NCBI RefSeq assembly: GCF_016735685.1
Contig: NZ_JAERRA010000001.1
Coordinates: 1,240,001 to 1,304,000 of the forward strand
Reading direction: 5' to 3'
DNA: 64,000 nt
Source of the DNA: Piscinibacter lacus
Lineage (GTDB): Bacteria > Pseudomonadota > Gammaproteobacteria > Burkholderiales > Burkholderiaceae_C
Below are positions 55,435 through 63,864 of the stretch, piece after piece. The position numbers and the translations under genes are program-made. Under the pieces are notes generated by a model, which was not told the origin of the DNA, did not search any database, and saw only the letters and a program-made list of their open reading frames with translations. Position 1 is the first letter of the stretch, and the number at the start of each line of letters is the position of its first letter.

Positions 55435-55464
55435 AGTATAGGCAGCCGGGATCGCCCGGCGCAA
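55435..55464 (-). promoter_or_regulatory. Promoter of the tRNA-Lys operon
   Basis: Minus strand: -35 TTGCGC (55459-55464) and -10 TATACT (55435-55440) separated by 18 bases. The start point would be near 55428, about 16 bases before the first tRNA. Best sigma-70 promoter match in the window. Confidence 0.7.
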
Positions 55465-55482
55465 GCTTTTTCTGCAAGCGGC

Positions 55483-56277
55483 TCAGGGCTTGTGCAGCAG
55501 GGCTTCGATCAGGGTGCCTGCAGCGACCATGCCGAAGCTGGCCGTCACGACCACGCTGGAGCCATAGCCGTGGCAGTTAAGGCTGCCGTCGCTGGCGCAG
55601 GCGTCTTCGGTGGCTGGGCGGCTCACGCTCTCGCGCGAGAACACGCAGCGCAGGCCCAGCGGGCCCTTGCGCGGCGCGCCGTGCTGCTGTCGAAGGCGCT
55701 GGCGCATGGCGGCCAGCAGGGGGTCGTGGCTGGTCTCGCTCAGGTCGGCCACTTCGACCTGCTGGGCCAGTCGCTTGCCGCCGGCTGCGCCGACGACGAC
55801 CAGGGTGTGCCCGGCCTGCCGCGCCGCTGCGGCCAGGGCGAGCTTGGCAGCGACCTGGTCGCAGGCGTCGATCACGCCATCGACCGCATCCAGCCCGCCG
55901 ATCAGCGCCGGCCAGTTGTCGGGGCTGGCAAAGTCGTCGATGCGCTGCAGGGCGCAGCCAGGGTGGATGTCGGCAAGTCGCTCGGCCAGGGCATCGACCT
56001 TGGCCTGGCCGATGCTGTACCCCAGGGCCTGCACCTGGCGGTTGATATTCGATTCGGCGACATGGTCCATGTCGACCAGCACGATCTTGGCCACGCCGCA
56101 GCGGGCCAGGGCCTCAGCCGCCCAGGAACCCACGCCGCCGAGCCCGACGACCGCGACCCGCGTGGCACGCAGCCGCATGTAGGCCGCATCGCCATAGAGC
56201 CGGCGCAGGCCGCCGAAGCGCCGCTCCAGATCGGCGTCTGAAGGTGTGAGGGCTGCGGCGGGCGTGGCGGCGTTCAT
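55483..56277 (-). CDS. tcdA: tRNA threonylcarbamoyladenosine dehydratase
   Basis: 264 residues, E1/ThiF/MoeB fold. ATP-dependent cyclisation of t6A to ct6A at position 37 of tRNAs. VAVVGLGGVGSWAAEALARCG is the nucleotide-binding loop, followed by LVDMDHVAESNINRQ; the C-terminal RCVFSRESVSRP, NCHGYGSSVVVTASFGM matches TcdA (CsdL/YgdL) rather than MoeB or ThiF. Sits directly behind the tRNA-Lys genes; lysine tRNAs carry t6A-type A37, which makes the adjacency fitting though it may be chance. Confidence 0.93.
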   Translation of the reverse strand: MNAATPAAALTPSDADLERRFGGLRRLYGDAAYMRLRATRVAVVGLGGVGSWAAEALARCGVAKIVLVDMDHVAESNINRQVQALGYSIGQAKVDALAERLADIHPGCALQRIDDFASPDNWPALIGGLDAVDGVIDACDQVAAKLALAAAARQAGHTLVVVGAAGGKRLAQQVEVADLSETSHDPLLAAMRQRLRQQHGAPRKGPLGLRCVFSRESVSRPATEDACASDGSLNCHGYGSSVVVTASFGMVAAGTLIEALLHKP

Positions 56278-56341
56278 GGGCGGGAGGCTTCGCGGAACGG
56301 GTCACTCGGGCCGGAGGCCCGCCCCGGTCCGCGCGCCCGCC

Positions 56342-57163
56342 TCACTTCAGCGTGCTGAGTCGCTCGCGCGCCGCAGTGGCGGCTTCGGACTTGGGGTAGC
56401 CGCGCACCAGCTCGTCGAGCGTGGCGCGGGCGGCCTTGTTGTCCTTCAGCTCGATCTGGCAGTTCGCCACGGCCAGCAGGGCTTCGGGCGCCCGCGGGTG
56501 GTCGGGCTGGGTCAGCACCAGGGCGCGGAAGCTCTCGATCGCGCCGGCGTACTCGCGCTTGCCGTAGAGGGCGTTGCCCAGCCAGTAGCGCACGCTGTTG
56601 AGGTAGCCGCTGTCGGGATAGCGCGACTGGAAGGCCTTCAGCGCGCTCGCGGCGGCGACGAAGTCGCCCTGGCGCAGGAGGGTCAGCGCATCGTTGTAAT
56701 CGCGCGTCTCGCTGGTCTGGGCCAGGAACTCGCGGCCGTCCAGGCCGACGCGCTGCGGTTCGAGCTTGCGCAGGCGCTGGTCCAGGGTCTGGTTCTGGTC
56801 GGCCAGGCGGCGCTGCAGCTCGCCGATGTCGCGCAGGATCTGCTCGTTGTTGCCGCGCTGGGTGGCCAGCTCGGTGCGCAACTGCTCGTTCTGGGCATTG
56901 AGTTCAAGCACGCTGCGCTGAAGCTGCTTGACCAGGTCGGTCAGCTCGGTGCGCAGGCGCTCCGAGGCGGCCTGGGACGCCCGCAGGTTCTCGGCGTTCT
57001 GGTCCAGCCGGGCACGCAGGTCGATGATGGCCTTGCGGGCATCGTTATCGGCGAACAACTGGGCCTGGGCCGCACCCCCGGCCCCGAGGGCCAGCAGCAG
57101 CACGCCAAGGCGCAGTGACGAGCGGCCGCTGAACGGCACGACGGGGCGGGCGGACATCCACAT
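56342..57163 (-). CDS. cpoB: Tol-Pal system coordinator CpoB (YbgF)
   Basis: 273 residues from ATG 57163 (ATG 57157 also possible). Signal peptide cleaved near GGAAQAQLF. Residues ~45-125 form the trimerising coiled coil (RLDQNAENLRASQAASERLR), and the C-terminal ~150-270 region carries TPR-like repeats (YNDALTLLRQGDFVAAASAL, YPDSGYLNSVRYWLGNALYG). Periplasmic; links Tol function to PBP1B at division. Follows pal, whose stop lies a few bases before this start. Confidence 0.93.
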   Translation of the reverse strand: MWMSARPVVPFSGRSSLRLGVLLLALGAGGAAQAQLFADNDARKAIIDLRARLDQNAENLRASQAASERLRTELTDLVKQLQRSVLELNAQNEQLRTELATQRGNNEQILRDIGELQRRLADQNQTLDQRLRKLEPQRVGLDGREFLAQTSETRDYNDALTLLRQGDFVAAASALKAFQSRYPDSGYLNSVRYWLGNALYGKREYAGAIESFRALVLTQPDHPRAPEALLAVANCQIELKDNKAARATLDELVRGYPKSEAATAARERLSTLK

Positions 57164-57168
57164 GGCGA

Positions 57169-57747
57169 TCAACGCTCGCGGATCTCGGCGCGGCGGTTCT
57201 TGGCGTAGGCCGCCTCGGTCTGGCCGGTGTCGGCCGGACGCTCCTTGCCGTAGCTGCTGGCTTCGATCTGGCTGTCGACGACGCCGCGCAGCTTCAGGGC
57301 ACGCAGCACCGCCTCGGCGCGCTTCTGGCCCAGGGCCAGGTTGTATTCGCTGCCGCCACGCTCGTCGGTATGGCCTTCGATGATCACGCTGCGCTTGGTG
57401 TTGCGGGTCAGCAGCGCGGCATGGCGCTCGATCAGCGGCGCATAGCTTTCGGCCACGGCGAAGCTGTCGTAGTCGAAGTAGACAACCCGGCCGATGCGGT
57501 CGGCCTCGGCCGCGTCCTGGGCATTCAGGTCGACACCGGTCACTTGCGAGGCCGGCACGCCCGAACCCGGGGCGGCGCCCGGCGCAGCCGGCGCGGCAGG
57601 GGCTGCGGGGGCGGTGGCGCTGCGGCTTTCCACCGGCGGCTGCGTCTCGTCGAGCTTCACGCCCGAGGCGCAGCCGGCCAGCACGAGGGCCAGGGCCAGG
57701 AGGGACAGGGACAGGCCGCGGGGGGCGGCGGTCGGCGAGCGATGCAT
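57169..57747 (-). CDS. pal: Peptidoglycan-associated lipoprotein
   Basis: 192 residues. Lipobox LVLAGC (Cys ~26) after a hydrophobic signal; Ala/Pro-rich tether (~35-70); OmpA-like peptidoglycan-binding domain with VYFDYDSFAVAESY, IIEGHTDERGGSEYNLALGQ and AVLRALKLRGV. Anchors the outer membrane to murein and binds TolB. Middle gene of tolB-pal-cpoB. Confidence 0.97.
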   Translation of the reverse strand: MHRSPTAAPRGLSLSLLALALVLAGCASGVKLDETQPPVESRSATAPAAPAAPAAPGAAPGSGVPASQVTGVDLNAQDAAEADRIGRVVYFDYDSFAVAESYAPLIERHAALLTRNTKRSVIIEGHTDERGGSEYNLALGQKRAEAVLRALKLRGVVDSQIEASSYGKERPADTGQTEAAYAKNRRAEIRER

Positions 57748-57855
57748 GAACAGACTCCGGCTTCGGATGAAAGGGGGGAAGGTAAGCGGGATGGACGAAC
57801 AGTTTCGCCTAGCAGGAGGCGCGCCTGCCGCCCGATCCAGGAGGTCAGCGGCGGG

Positions 57856-59160
57856 TCAGCGGCGGAAGGGGCCCCAGACCGGCTCGCGCACGTCGAGCTG
57901 GGAAATTACCAGCCGGCCCTTGACCCGGCCGTCCAGCGTCGTCGTCATCAGCAGGTCCCGGCCGCCTTCGCGGGTGGCATAGATCAGCAGGCGGCCATTG
58001 GGCGCGAAGCTCGGGCTTTCGTCGGCGCCGTTGCTGCTCAGGTCGCGGGTGCTGTTGGTCAGCAGGTCGGTCAGCTTGAGCCGGAAGCCGCCGTCCTCAC
58101 GGCCGATGTAGGCCAGCAGCTTGCCGTCCGGGCTGACCGAGGGGCTGATGTTGTAGCCGCCCGAGAAGGTCAGGCGCTCCGGGTTGCCGCCGCCGGCGGC
58201 CATGCGGTAGATCTGGGGCGAGCCGCCCCGGTCGCTGACGAAGTACAGCAGGCTGCCGTCGGCCGTCCAGTGCGCCTCGGTGTCGATGGCGATGCCGTTG
58301 GTCAGCCGTCGCGGCTCCGCCTCGCCCTTGGCCGGAATGCGGTAGAGCTGCGACACGCCGCCCAGGGTCAGCGTCACCACCAGGCTCTGGCCGTCGGGCG
58401 ACCAGGTCGGTGCGCTGTTCGAGCCCTTGAAGTTCGCCACCGCGCGGCGCTGGCCGCTGGCGATGGATTGCACGTAGACGACGGCCTTGCGCTTCTCGAA
58501 GGACACATAGGCCAGCTCGCGCCCGTCGGGCGACCAGGCCGGCGAGATGATCGGCTCGCGGCTGGTCAGCGCGCTCTGCGCGCCCTCGCCGTCGGCATCG
58601 GCCACCCAGAGCTGGAAGCGGCCGCCGCCCTTGGTGACGTAGGCGATGCGGGTGGCGAACACGCCCTTCTCGCCGGTCAGCTTCTCGTAGATCGCATCGG
58701 CGATCTGGTGCGCCACCAGGCGCAGGTCGCCGGTCACCACCGCATAGCTGGCCCCGCCGGCATCGACGCCCTTGACCACGTCCCACAGCCGGTAGCGCAC
58801 ATCGAAGCGACCATCGGCCAGCTTGGTGATCGAGCCGCCGACCAGCGCATCGGCGCCCTTGCTGCGCCAGCCGTCCATGGCCGGCTGCGAGCCTTCGTCG
58901 AGCGCGACGCCGGCGGTGTCCAGGTTGCGGAAGAGGCCGCTGCGCTCCAGGTCGGCGCGGATGATGGCCGAGATCGGCTGCGGCGTACCGGGCTCGCCGC
59001 GGAAGGTCCCGATCGCGATCGGGATCTGGGTTTCGCCCACCCCGGAGATCTCCACCCGGAACTGCGCCTGGGCGGCCGGCAGGCCGGCGGCCAGCGGCAG
59101 GGCCAGCAAGCTGCGGCGGTTCAGGGTCGGCGTGGGATGAAAATCGTTGGGCAGGGACAT
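57856..59160 (-). CDS. tolB: Tol-Pal system beta-propeller protein TolB
   Basis: 434 residues from ATG 59160. Signal peptide (RRSLLALPLAAGLPAAQAQ), N-terminal TolB domain (IPIAIGTF, IIRADLERSGLFRNLD) and a six-bladed WD-like propeller with repeated SPAWSPDGRELAYVS, APTWSPDGQSLVVTL, SPSVSPDGKLLAYIG and SPSFAPNGRLLIYAT. Periplasmic partner of Pal. tolQ, tolR and tolA are not in front of it, unlike the usual order. Confidence 0.97.
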   Translation of the reverse strand: MSLPNDFHPTPTLNRRSLLALPLAAGLPAAQAQFRVEISGVGETQIPIAIGTFRGEPGTPQPISAIIRADLERSGLFRNLDTAGVALDEGSQPAMDGWRSKGADALVGGSITKLADGRFDVRYRLWDVVKGVDAGGASYAVVTGDLRLVAHQIADAIYEKLTGEKGVFATRIAYVTKGGGRFQLWVADADGEGAQSALTSREPIISPAWSPDGRELAYVSFEKRKAVVYVQSIASGQRRAVANFKGSNSAPTWSPDGQSLVVTLTLGGVSQLYRIPAKGEAEPRRLTNGIAIDTEAHWTADGSLLYFVSDRGGSPQIYRMAAGGGNPERLTFSGGYNISPSVSPDGKLLAYIGREDGGFRLKLTDLLTNSTRDLSSNGADESPSFAPNGRLLIYATREGGRDLLMTTTLDGRVKGRLVISQLDVREPVWGPFRR

Positions 59161-59425
59161 GGGCAGGGTCTCGGGCCGGTCCGACCGCAAGCGGCTACGG
59201 CGGCGGCCCGACGGGGCAGATTTGGAGGCGGCATGAGGATACCAGCGCCCTCCCTCGGTGCAGCAGTCTCGGTGATGAAGGTGGGGCCGGGCTGCGATCT
59301 GCAAGGTCTGCAAGTCGCCGAGCCTGCCTCGGCAGGCCTCGCAGGCCAAGCCGGATTCACACGACGGGCCGGAGCGCGTCAGCGGATCGGCAGCTTGTTG
59401 AACAGGAGGCCAAGCCGCCGACCCG
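59161..59425. other. Long non-coding gap upstream of tolB
   Basis: Together with the terminator and the bases up to 59470, this 310-base stretch between tolB and the PEP-CTERM gene is the largest gap in the window. It must contain the tolB promoter on the minus strand, but I could not pick a convincing -10/-35 pair. No RNA gene, repeat or conserved small protein was recognised in it. Confidence 0.6.
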
Positions 59426-59450
59426 AAAAAAAACCGCCCGCGGGCGGTTT
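59426..59450 (-). terminator. Terminator of the PEP-CTERM gene
   Basis: On the minus strand CCGCCCG/CGGGCGG (59434-59447) is a perfect hairpin followed by eight T (59426-59433 as A on the plus strand). It lies 24 bases after the stop of the PEP-CTERM gene. On the plus strand only TTT follows, so it works mainly on the minus strand. Confidence 0.88.
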
Positions 59451-59470
59451 CGTTTCAGGGGCGACGACGG

Positions 59471-60139
59471 TCAATGACGACGACGCAGCCTGCCCAATCC
59501 GGCAAGTCCGACAAGACCCAGCCCCATCAAGGCGTAGGTGCCGGGCTCGGGAATGGGCGGCGGCGGGGCTGTCACGGTGAACTGGAAGTTGGGGCCAAAA
59601 CGCCCGTTGCCGACCGAGACGATGGTGGGGGCACCGAATCCGCCAGCGTCGGCGTTGCGAGCCGAACCATTGATGGTGATTTCCGGAGCAATGGTGCGTG
59701 CGGTGGGGATGCGATATGCGTCAGCTGTGAGGGGCAGCGTGAAAGCCCCGCCGATCAGGTAGCTGCTGCCCGCCGTCAGCGCGACCGGGGTAACCGCCTC
59801 GAAGCGAAAACTACCCACCAAGGTGCTGGTGGTCTGGATGGTCGTGGACGCCAGCAACATCCCGCCCGGTGTCCACAGACCGACCTCGTGGGTCGTGCTC
59901 AGCGGGTCAAACGGGCTGTTGTCGTAGAAGCCCAGGTGAGTCACCGTAATGTCGTCATTGGCGGTGAATTGCCAGCCGACGGTTTGGTCCGTGAAACTCA
60001 AGGTTGTGAACGCGTTGCCCCCACTGATGTCCGTCACGGCCACCACCGCTTGAGCGGCTCCAGTGCTCATTAGGGCAGAAAGCAGCACGGCGGCGCCAAG
60101 CGCATGTTTCCGTGAAGCGGTGTTCAAGACATTGATCAT
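59471..60139 (-). CDS. PEP-CTERM sorting-domain protein (DUF4082-like)
   Basis: 222 residues. Signal peptide MINVLNTASRKHALGAAVLL ending at STGAAQA; central domain (~35-190) with VGWQFTANDDITVTHLGFYD, THEVGLWTPGGMLLASTTIQ and SSYLIGGAFTLP, which fits the DUF4082-type beta-sandwich common in such proteins. It ends with the PEP-CTERM signal: PEP motif in PIPEPGTYALMGLG, a hydrophobic stretch and the basic tail RLRRRH. PEP-CTERM proteins are processed by exosortase, usually with extracellular polysaccharide. RBS AGGAGA (60145-60150). Local GC is lower than in flanking genes. Confidence 0.9.
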   Translation of the reverse strand: MINVLNTASRKHALGAAVLLSALMSTGAAQAVVAVTDISGGNAFTTLSFTDQTVGWQFTANDDITVTHLGFYDNSPFDPLSTTHEVGLWTPGGMLLASTTIQTTSTLVGSFRFEAVTPVALTAGSSYLIGGAFTLPLTADAYRIPTARTIAPEITINGSARNADAGGFGAPTIVSVGNGRFGPNFQFTVTAPPPPIPEPGTYALMGLGLVGLAGLGRLRRRH

Positions 60140-60315
60140 GGGTGTCTCCTGGATGAGGCGAAGCTGCGCGCGTATCGGGCCTCGACAACAAGCCCAGGGG
60201 TCGCTCTCGCATTGCGATGAGGCGGTTCCCTACCAAACTGCACATGCCGCTCGATCTTCCAGCGGCTGGAGATCCATCGCACCCCCCGACTTGCAGGTGG
60301 GCGTACGCCGACCCA

Positions 60316-61791
60316 CTACAGCAGCACGATGTCGTACTGCTCGGCATTCATGCCCGGCTCCGCCTGCAGCGAGATCGGCTTGCCGATGAATTCGGACAGG
60401 CCGGCCAGGTGGGGGCTTTCCTCGTCAAGCAGCATCTCCACGACGGCGGCGCTGGCGATGACGCGGAATTCGCGCGGGTTGAACTGGCGGGCTTCGCGCA
60501 GGATTTCGCGCAGGATGTCGTGGCACACGCTGCGGGCGGTCTTGATCTGGCCGCGGCCCTGGCAGGTGGGGCAGACCTCGCAGAGCTGGTGGGCCAGGCT
60601 TTCGCGGGTGCGCTTGCGGGTCAGCTCGACCAGACCGAGCTGGGTGAAGCCGCTGACCGTCGTCTTGGTGCGGTCACGCGCGAGTTGCTTCTTCAGCTCG
60701 GCCAGCACCGCATCGCGGTGCTCTTCGCGGCCCATGTCGATGAAGTCGATGATGATGATGCCGCCCAGGTTGCGCAGCCTCAGTTGGCGCGCGATGGCCT
60801 GCACCGATTCCAGATTGGTCTTGAAGATGGTCTCTTCGAAGTTGCGCGCCCCGACATAACCGCCGGTGTTGACGTCGATGGTCGTCAGCGCCTCGGTCTG
60901 GTCGATGATGAGGTAACCGCCATTCTTCAGATCGACCCGACGGGCCAGCGCGCGGGCAATCTCGTCGTCGACATTGACCAGGTCGAAGATGGGCCGCTCG
61001 CCGGTGTAATGCGCCAGGCGCTCGACCGAGCTGGGCGCGTAGCGCTGGCCGAAGGCTTGCAGGGCCTCGAACTGCATGCGCGAATCGATGCGCACCGAGT
61101 GCACCTTGTCGCTGACCAGGTCGCGCAGCACGCGCTGGGCCAGGTTCAGGTCCTCGTGCAGCAGGCTGCCCGGCGCCACCTTGAAGGCGGTCTCGCGCAC
61201 CGAAGTCCACATCTTGCGCAGGTAGGCGATGTCCTCGGCCAGTTCCTCGTCGCTCGCATCCTCGGCATTGGTGCGCAGGATGAAGCCGCCCTGGCGGTCC
61301 TCGGCCGCCGTGCCGCTGGGCCAGGCCAGGGCCTGCATGCGCAGGCGCAGGGCATCGCGCTGCTCGGGCGAGCCGATCTTCTGGCTGATGCCGATGCGGT
61401 CGTCCTGCGGCAGGAAGACGAGCAGCCGGCCGGCGATGCTGATCTGCGTGGACAGGCGCGCGCCCTTGCTGCCGATCGGATCCTTGATGACCTGGACCAT
61501 CAGCGACTGGCCTTCGTAGACCTGTCGCTCGATCGGCAGCGGCGGCGCGCCATGGGCCGCGCCGTCGCTGCGATGCAGGTCGGCCACATGCAGGAAGGCG
61601 GCGCGTTCCAGGCCGATCTCGATGAAGGCCGATTGCATGCCGGGCAGCACCCGGGCCACCTTGCCCATGTAGATGTTGCCGACCTGGCCGCGCTCCAGCG
61701 CGCGTTCCAGGTGAAGCTCCTGCACCGCGCCGTGCTCGACCACGGCGACGCGGGTCTCCTGGGGCGCCCAGTTGATCAGGATCTCTTGCAT
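60316..61791 (-). CDS. rng: Ribonuclease G
   Basis: 491 residues, close to E. coli RNase G and without the long C-terminal tail of RNase E. S1-type RNA-binding domain (VGNIYMGKVARVLPGMQSAF), catalytic DNase I-like region with IIIIDFIDM (metal-binding Asp), TQLGLVELTRKRTRESL and the zinc-link Cys motif CPTCQGRGQI. Matures 16S rRNA 5' ends and degrades mRNAs. Last gene of nadD-rsfS-rlmH-maf-rng. Confidence 0.96.
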   Translation of the reverse strand: MQEILINWAPQETRVAVVEHGAVQELHLERALERGQVGNIYMGKVARVLPGMQSAFIEIGLERAAFLHVADLHRSDGAAHGAPPLPIERQVYEGQSLMVQVIKDPIGSKGARLSTQISIAGRLLVFLPQDDRIGISQKIGSPEQRDALRLRMQALAWPSGTAAEDRQGGFILRTNAEDASDEELAEDIAYLRKMWTSVRETAFKVAPGSLLHEDLNLAQRVLRDLVSDKVHSVRIDSRMQFEALQAFGQRYAPSSVERLAHYTGERPIFDLVNVDDEIARALARRVDLKNGGYLIIDQTEALTTIDVNTGGYVGARNFEETIFKTNLESVQAIARQLRLRNLGGIIIIDFIDMGREEHRDAVLAELKKQLARDRTKTTVSGFTQLGLVELTRKRTRESLAHQLCEVCPTCQGRGQIKTARSVCHDILREILREARQFNPREFRVIASAAVVEMLLDEESPHLAGLSEFIGKPISLQAEPGMNAEQYDIVLL

Positions 61792-61835
61792 GGCCGCATG
61801 TTACGTGGCGGCCCGGGCCGCCGGGCGGCGTGGTT

Positions 61836-62456
61836 TCAGAGCTGCCAGCCAATGCCGCGCAGCAGTTGCGCGGTCTCGTGCAGCGGCAGGCCCATGACGC
61901 CGGAGTAGCTGCCTTCCAGGTGCTCGATCCAGGCCGCCGCCTGCGACTGGATGGCATAGGCGCCGGCCTTGCCCTGCGATTCGCCGCTGGCCACGTAGCG
62001 CACGATCTCGTCGGTGTCGACGGCGGCGAAGCGCACGGTCGAGGCCTGCAGCACGCAGCGCGGCGCGAAGGCGGGATGCGGCGATTCAAGCAGCGCCACC
62101 GCCGTCAGCACGCGATGGCTGCGGCCGGACAGGCGTTGCAGCATCTGCGCGGCCTCGGCATCGTCGGCCGGCTTGCCCAGCATCTGCTCGTCGAGCACCA
62201 CGGTCGTGTCGGCGCACAGGATGGGCGCCGCCGGCAGGCCGCGGCGCTGCCAGCGCAGGCGGGCGGCTTCCAGCTTGGCCCGGGTCACGCGCTGCACATA
62301 GTCCTCGGCGGCCTCGCCCGGGCGGCTGGCTTCCAGGGCCTCGGCATCTTCCTCGGCATCGGGCAGCAGCAGCTCATGGCGCAGGCCGATCTGGGCCAGC
62401 AACTGGCGGCGTCGCGGGCTTTGCGAGGCCAGGTAGATCCACTCGGGACGGCTCAT
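61836..62456 (-). CDS. maf: Maf family nucleotide pyrophosphatase
   Basis: 206 residues. Hydrolyses non-canonical or modified NTPs. Signature LASQSPRRRQLLAQIGL at the N-terminus, ILCADTTVVLDEQMLGKPAD in the middle and SYSGVMGLPLHETAQLLR near the end are typical. Between rlmH (42 bases) and rng (44 bases) on the same strand. Confidence 0.95.
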   Translation of the reverse strand: MSRPEWIYLASQSPRRRQLLAQIGLRHELLLPDAEEDAEALEASRPGEAAEDYVQRVTRAKLEAARLRWQRRGLPAAPILCADTTVVLDEQMLGKPADDAEAAQMLQRLSGRSHRVLTAVALLESPHPAFAPRCVLQASTVRFAAVDTDEIVRYVASGESQGKAGAYAIQSQAAAWIEHLEGSYSGVMGLPLHETAQLLRGIGWQL

Positions 62457-62498
62457 GGGCAGGAGGCAGGACGATGGGGCGACGCAGGGCGCCTGCGT

Positions 62499-62969
62499 TC
62501 AGTCCCGGTGGTAGGGATGGCCTGCGTTCAGCGAGGCGGCGCGGTAGAGCGCTTCGATCAGCAACACGCGCGCCAGGGCATGCGGCAGGGTCAGGTCCGA
62601 CAGGCGCAGACGCTCCTCGGCCTCGGCCTTGAGGGCCGGGTCCAGGCCATCGGGGCCGCCCATCAGCAGGGCGACATCGCGGCCGTCGCGGGCCCATTCG
62701 CGCAGGCGTTCGGCAAGCTGGGCGGTGGTCTGGCGCTCGCCGCGTTCGTCGAGGATGACCCGGCGTGCGCCGCGCGGCAGGGCGGCGCGCAGTCGCTCGG
62801 CTTCGGCGGCCATCAGCGCCTCCACCGGCTTGCCCAGGGTGCGCGGCTCGGCCTTGACCGTCTTCAGCTCGGCCCGCCATTCGGCGGGCCAGCGCTTCCA
62901 GTAGTCCTCGCAGGCCGAGTCGGCCCAGGCCGGAAGACGCTGGCCGACGGCGACCAGCGTCAGCCTCAT
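62499..62969 (-). CDS. rlmH: 23S rRNA (pseudouridine-1915-N3)-methyltransferase
   Basis: 156 residues from ATG 62969, overlapping the rsfS stop (ATGA). SPOUT fold: [20 protein letters not shown] start, [19 protein letters not shown], the SAM-binding [14 protein letters not shown] and the C-terminal [20 protein letters not shown] with AGHPYHRD. Methylates helix 69 of 23S rRNA in the assembled ribosome. Confidence 0.96.
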   Translation of the reverse strand: MRLTLVAVGQRLPAWADSACEDYWKRWPAEWRAELKTVKAEPRTLGKPVEALMAAEAERLRAALPRGARRVILDERGERQTTAQLAERLREWARDGRDVALLMGGPDGLDPALKAEAEERLRLSDLTLPHALARVLLIEALYRAASLNAGHPYHRD

Positions 62970-63799
62970 CCGCGTGGCTTGCGCGGGGCCGCGCCAGCGG
63001 CCGTCTTGCGGGCCGGGGCCTTGCGGGCCGGGACGGCGGCCGCGGGTGCGGCGGCCGTGGCGCTGCGGCGCGGGGCCGCCTTCTTGGCCGCCACCTTGCG
63101 GGCGACCGGGCTGCGCTCGGCCACGGCCTTCTTGGCCGGCGGCTTGCCGACGACCTTGACGACCACCGGCACCGGCTCGGCGCGGCGCACGCTGCGCTTC
63201 TTGGCGGGCACGCTGCCCGGCTTGGCGGCCATGCCGCTGCCCGGCCTGGCGGCCGGCGAACCGGCGGCGACCGTCTTGCGCGCGGCCGTCTTCTTGGCTG
63301 CTGCCTTCTTCGCCGGCGCCGGCGCAGCGGCCTTCTTGGCAGCGACCTTGCGGGCCGGCTTGTCCATGGCCTCGGCGGCCGAGCCGCTGCGGCGCGGGCG
63401 CGGCGCGGGCGCGGCCTCGATCGGCTCGCTGGCCTTGACCAGGCGGGTCTTGGCCTCGCCCAGCTTGAGCTTGACCGGCTTCTCGCCCCAGATCTCTTCG
63501 AGGTGGTAGTAGGTGCGGATTGCCGGTTGCATCACGTGCACCACGGCGGCGCCGCAGTCCACGATGATCCATTCGCCGTTGTCCTCGCCCTCGGTGCGCA
63601 TCACCGCGAAGCCCTTGGACTTGACCGCGTCGCGCACGCTGGCGGCCAGCGCCTTCGTCTGCCGGTTGCTGGTGCCCGAGGCCACGATCACCCGTTCGAA
63701 CAGCGGCGAGAGGTGCTCGGTGTTGAAGACCATGATGTCCTGGGCCTTCACGTCCTCGAGGCCATCGACGATGGCGCGTTGCAGTTTGCGGATGTCCAT
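62966..63799 (-). CDS. rsfS: Ribosomal silencing factor RsfS with histone-H1-like tail
   Basis: 277 residues, more than twice the usual ~105-120. Residues ~1-112 are a normal RsfS/Iojap domain ([49 protein letters not shown]) that binds L14 and blocks subunit joining. From ~120 on the protein is a Lys/Ala/Pro/Arg tail with repeats such as [20 protein letters not shown], similar to histone H1-like or AlgP-type sequences. The tail should be unfolded and bind nucleic acid. It stays in one open frame up to the overlap with rlmH, so it is not a frameshift artefact. Confidence 0.93.
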   Translation of the reverse strand: MDIRKLQRAIVDGLEDVKAQDIMVFNTEHLSPLFERVIVASGTSNRQTKALAASVRDAVKSKGFAVMRTEGEDNGEWIIVDCGAAVVHVMQPAIRTYYHLEEIWGEKPVKLKLGEAKTRLVKASEPIEAAPAPRPRRSGSAAEAMDKPARKVAAKKAAAPAPAKKAAAKKTAARKTVAAGSPAARPGSGMAAKPGSVPAKKRSVRRAEPVPVVVKVVGKPPAKKAVAERSPVARKVAAKKAAPRRSATAAAPAAAVPARKAPARKTAAGAAPRKPRG

Positions 63800-63864
63800 T
63801 CAGCTCCTGGGCGGTGGGGGCGGTTCTCGGGGCGCCGTGCGGGGATCGCTGCGGCCCGGGGGGG

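Noticed and set aside
55461..55479. GCAAGC...GCAAGC repeat after tcdA as a terminator
   Set aside because: It is a direct, not inverted, repeat and cannot form a hairpin.
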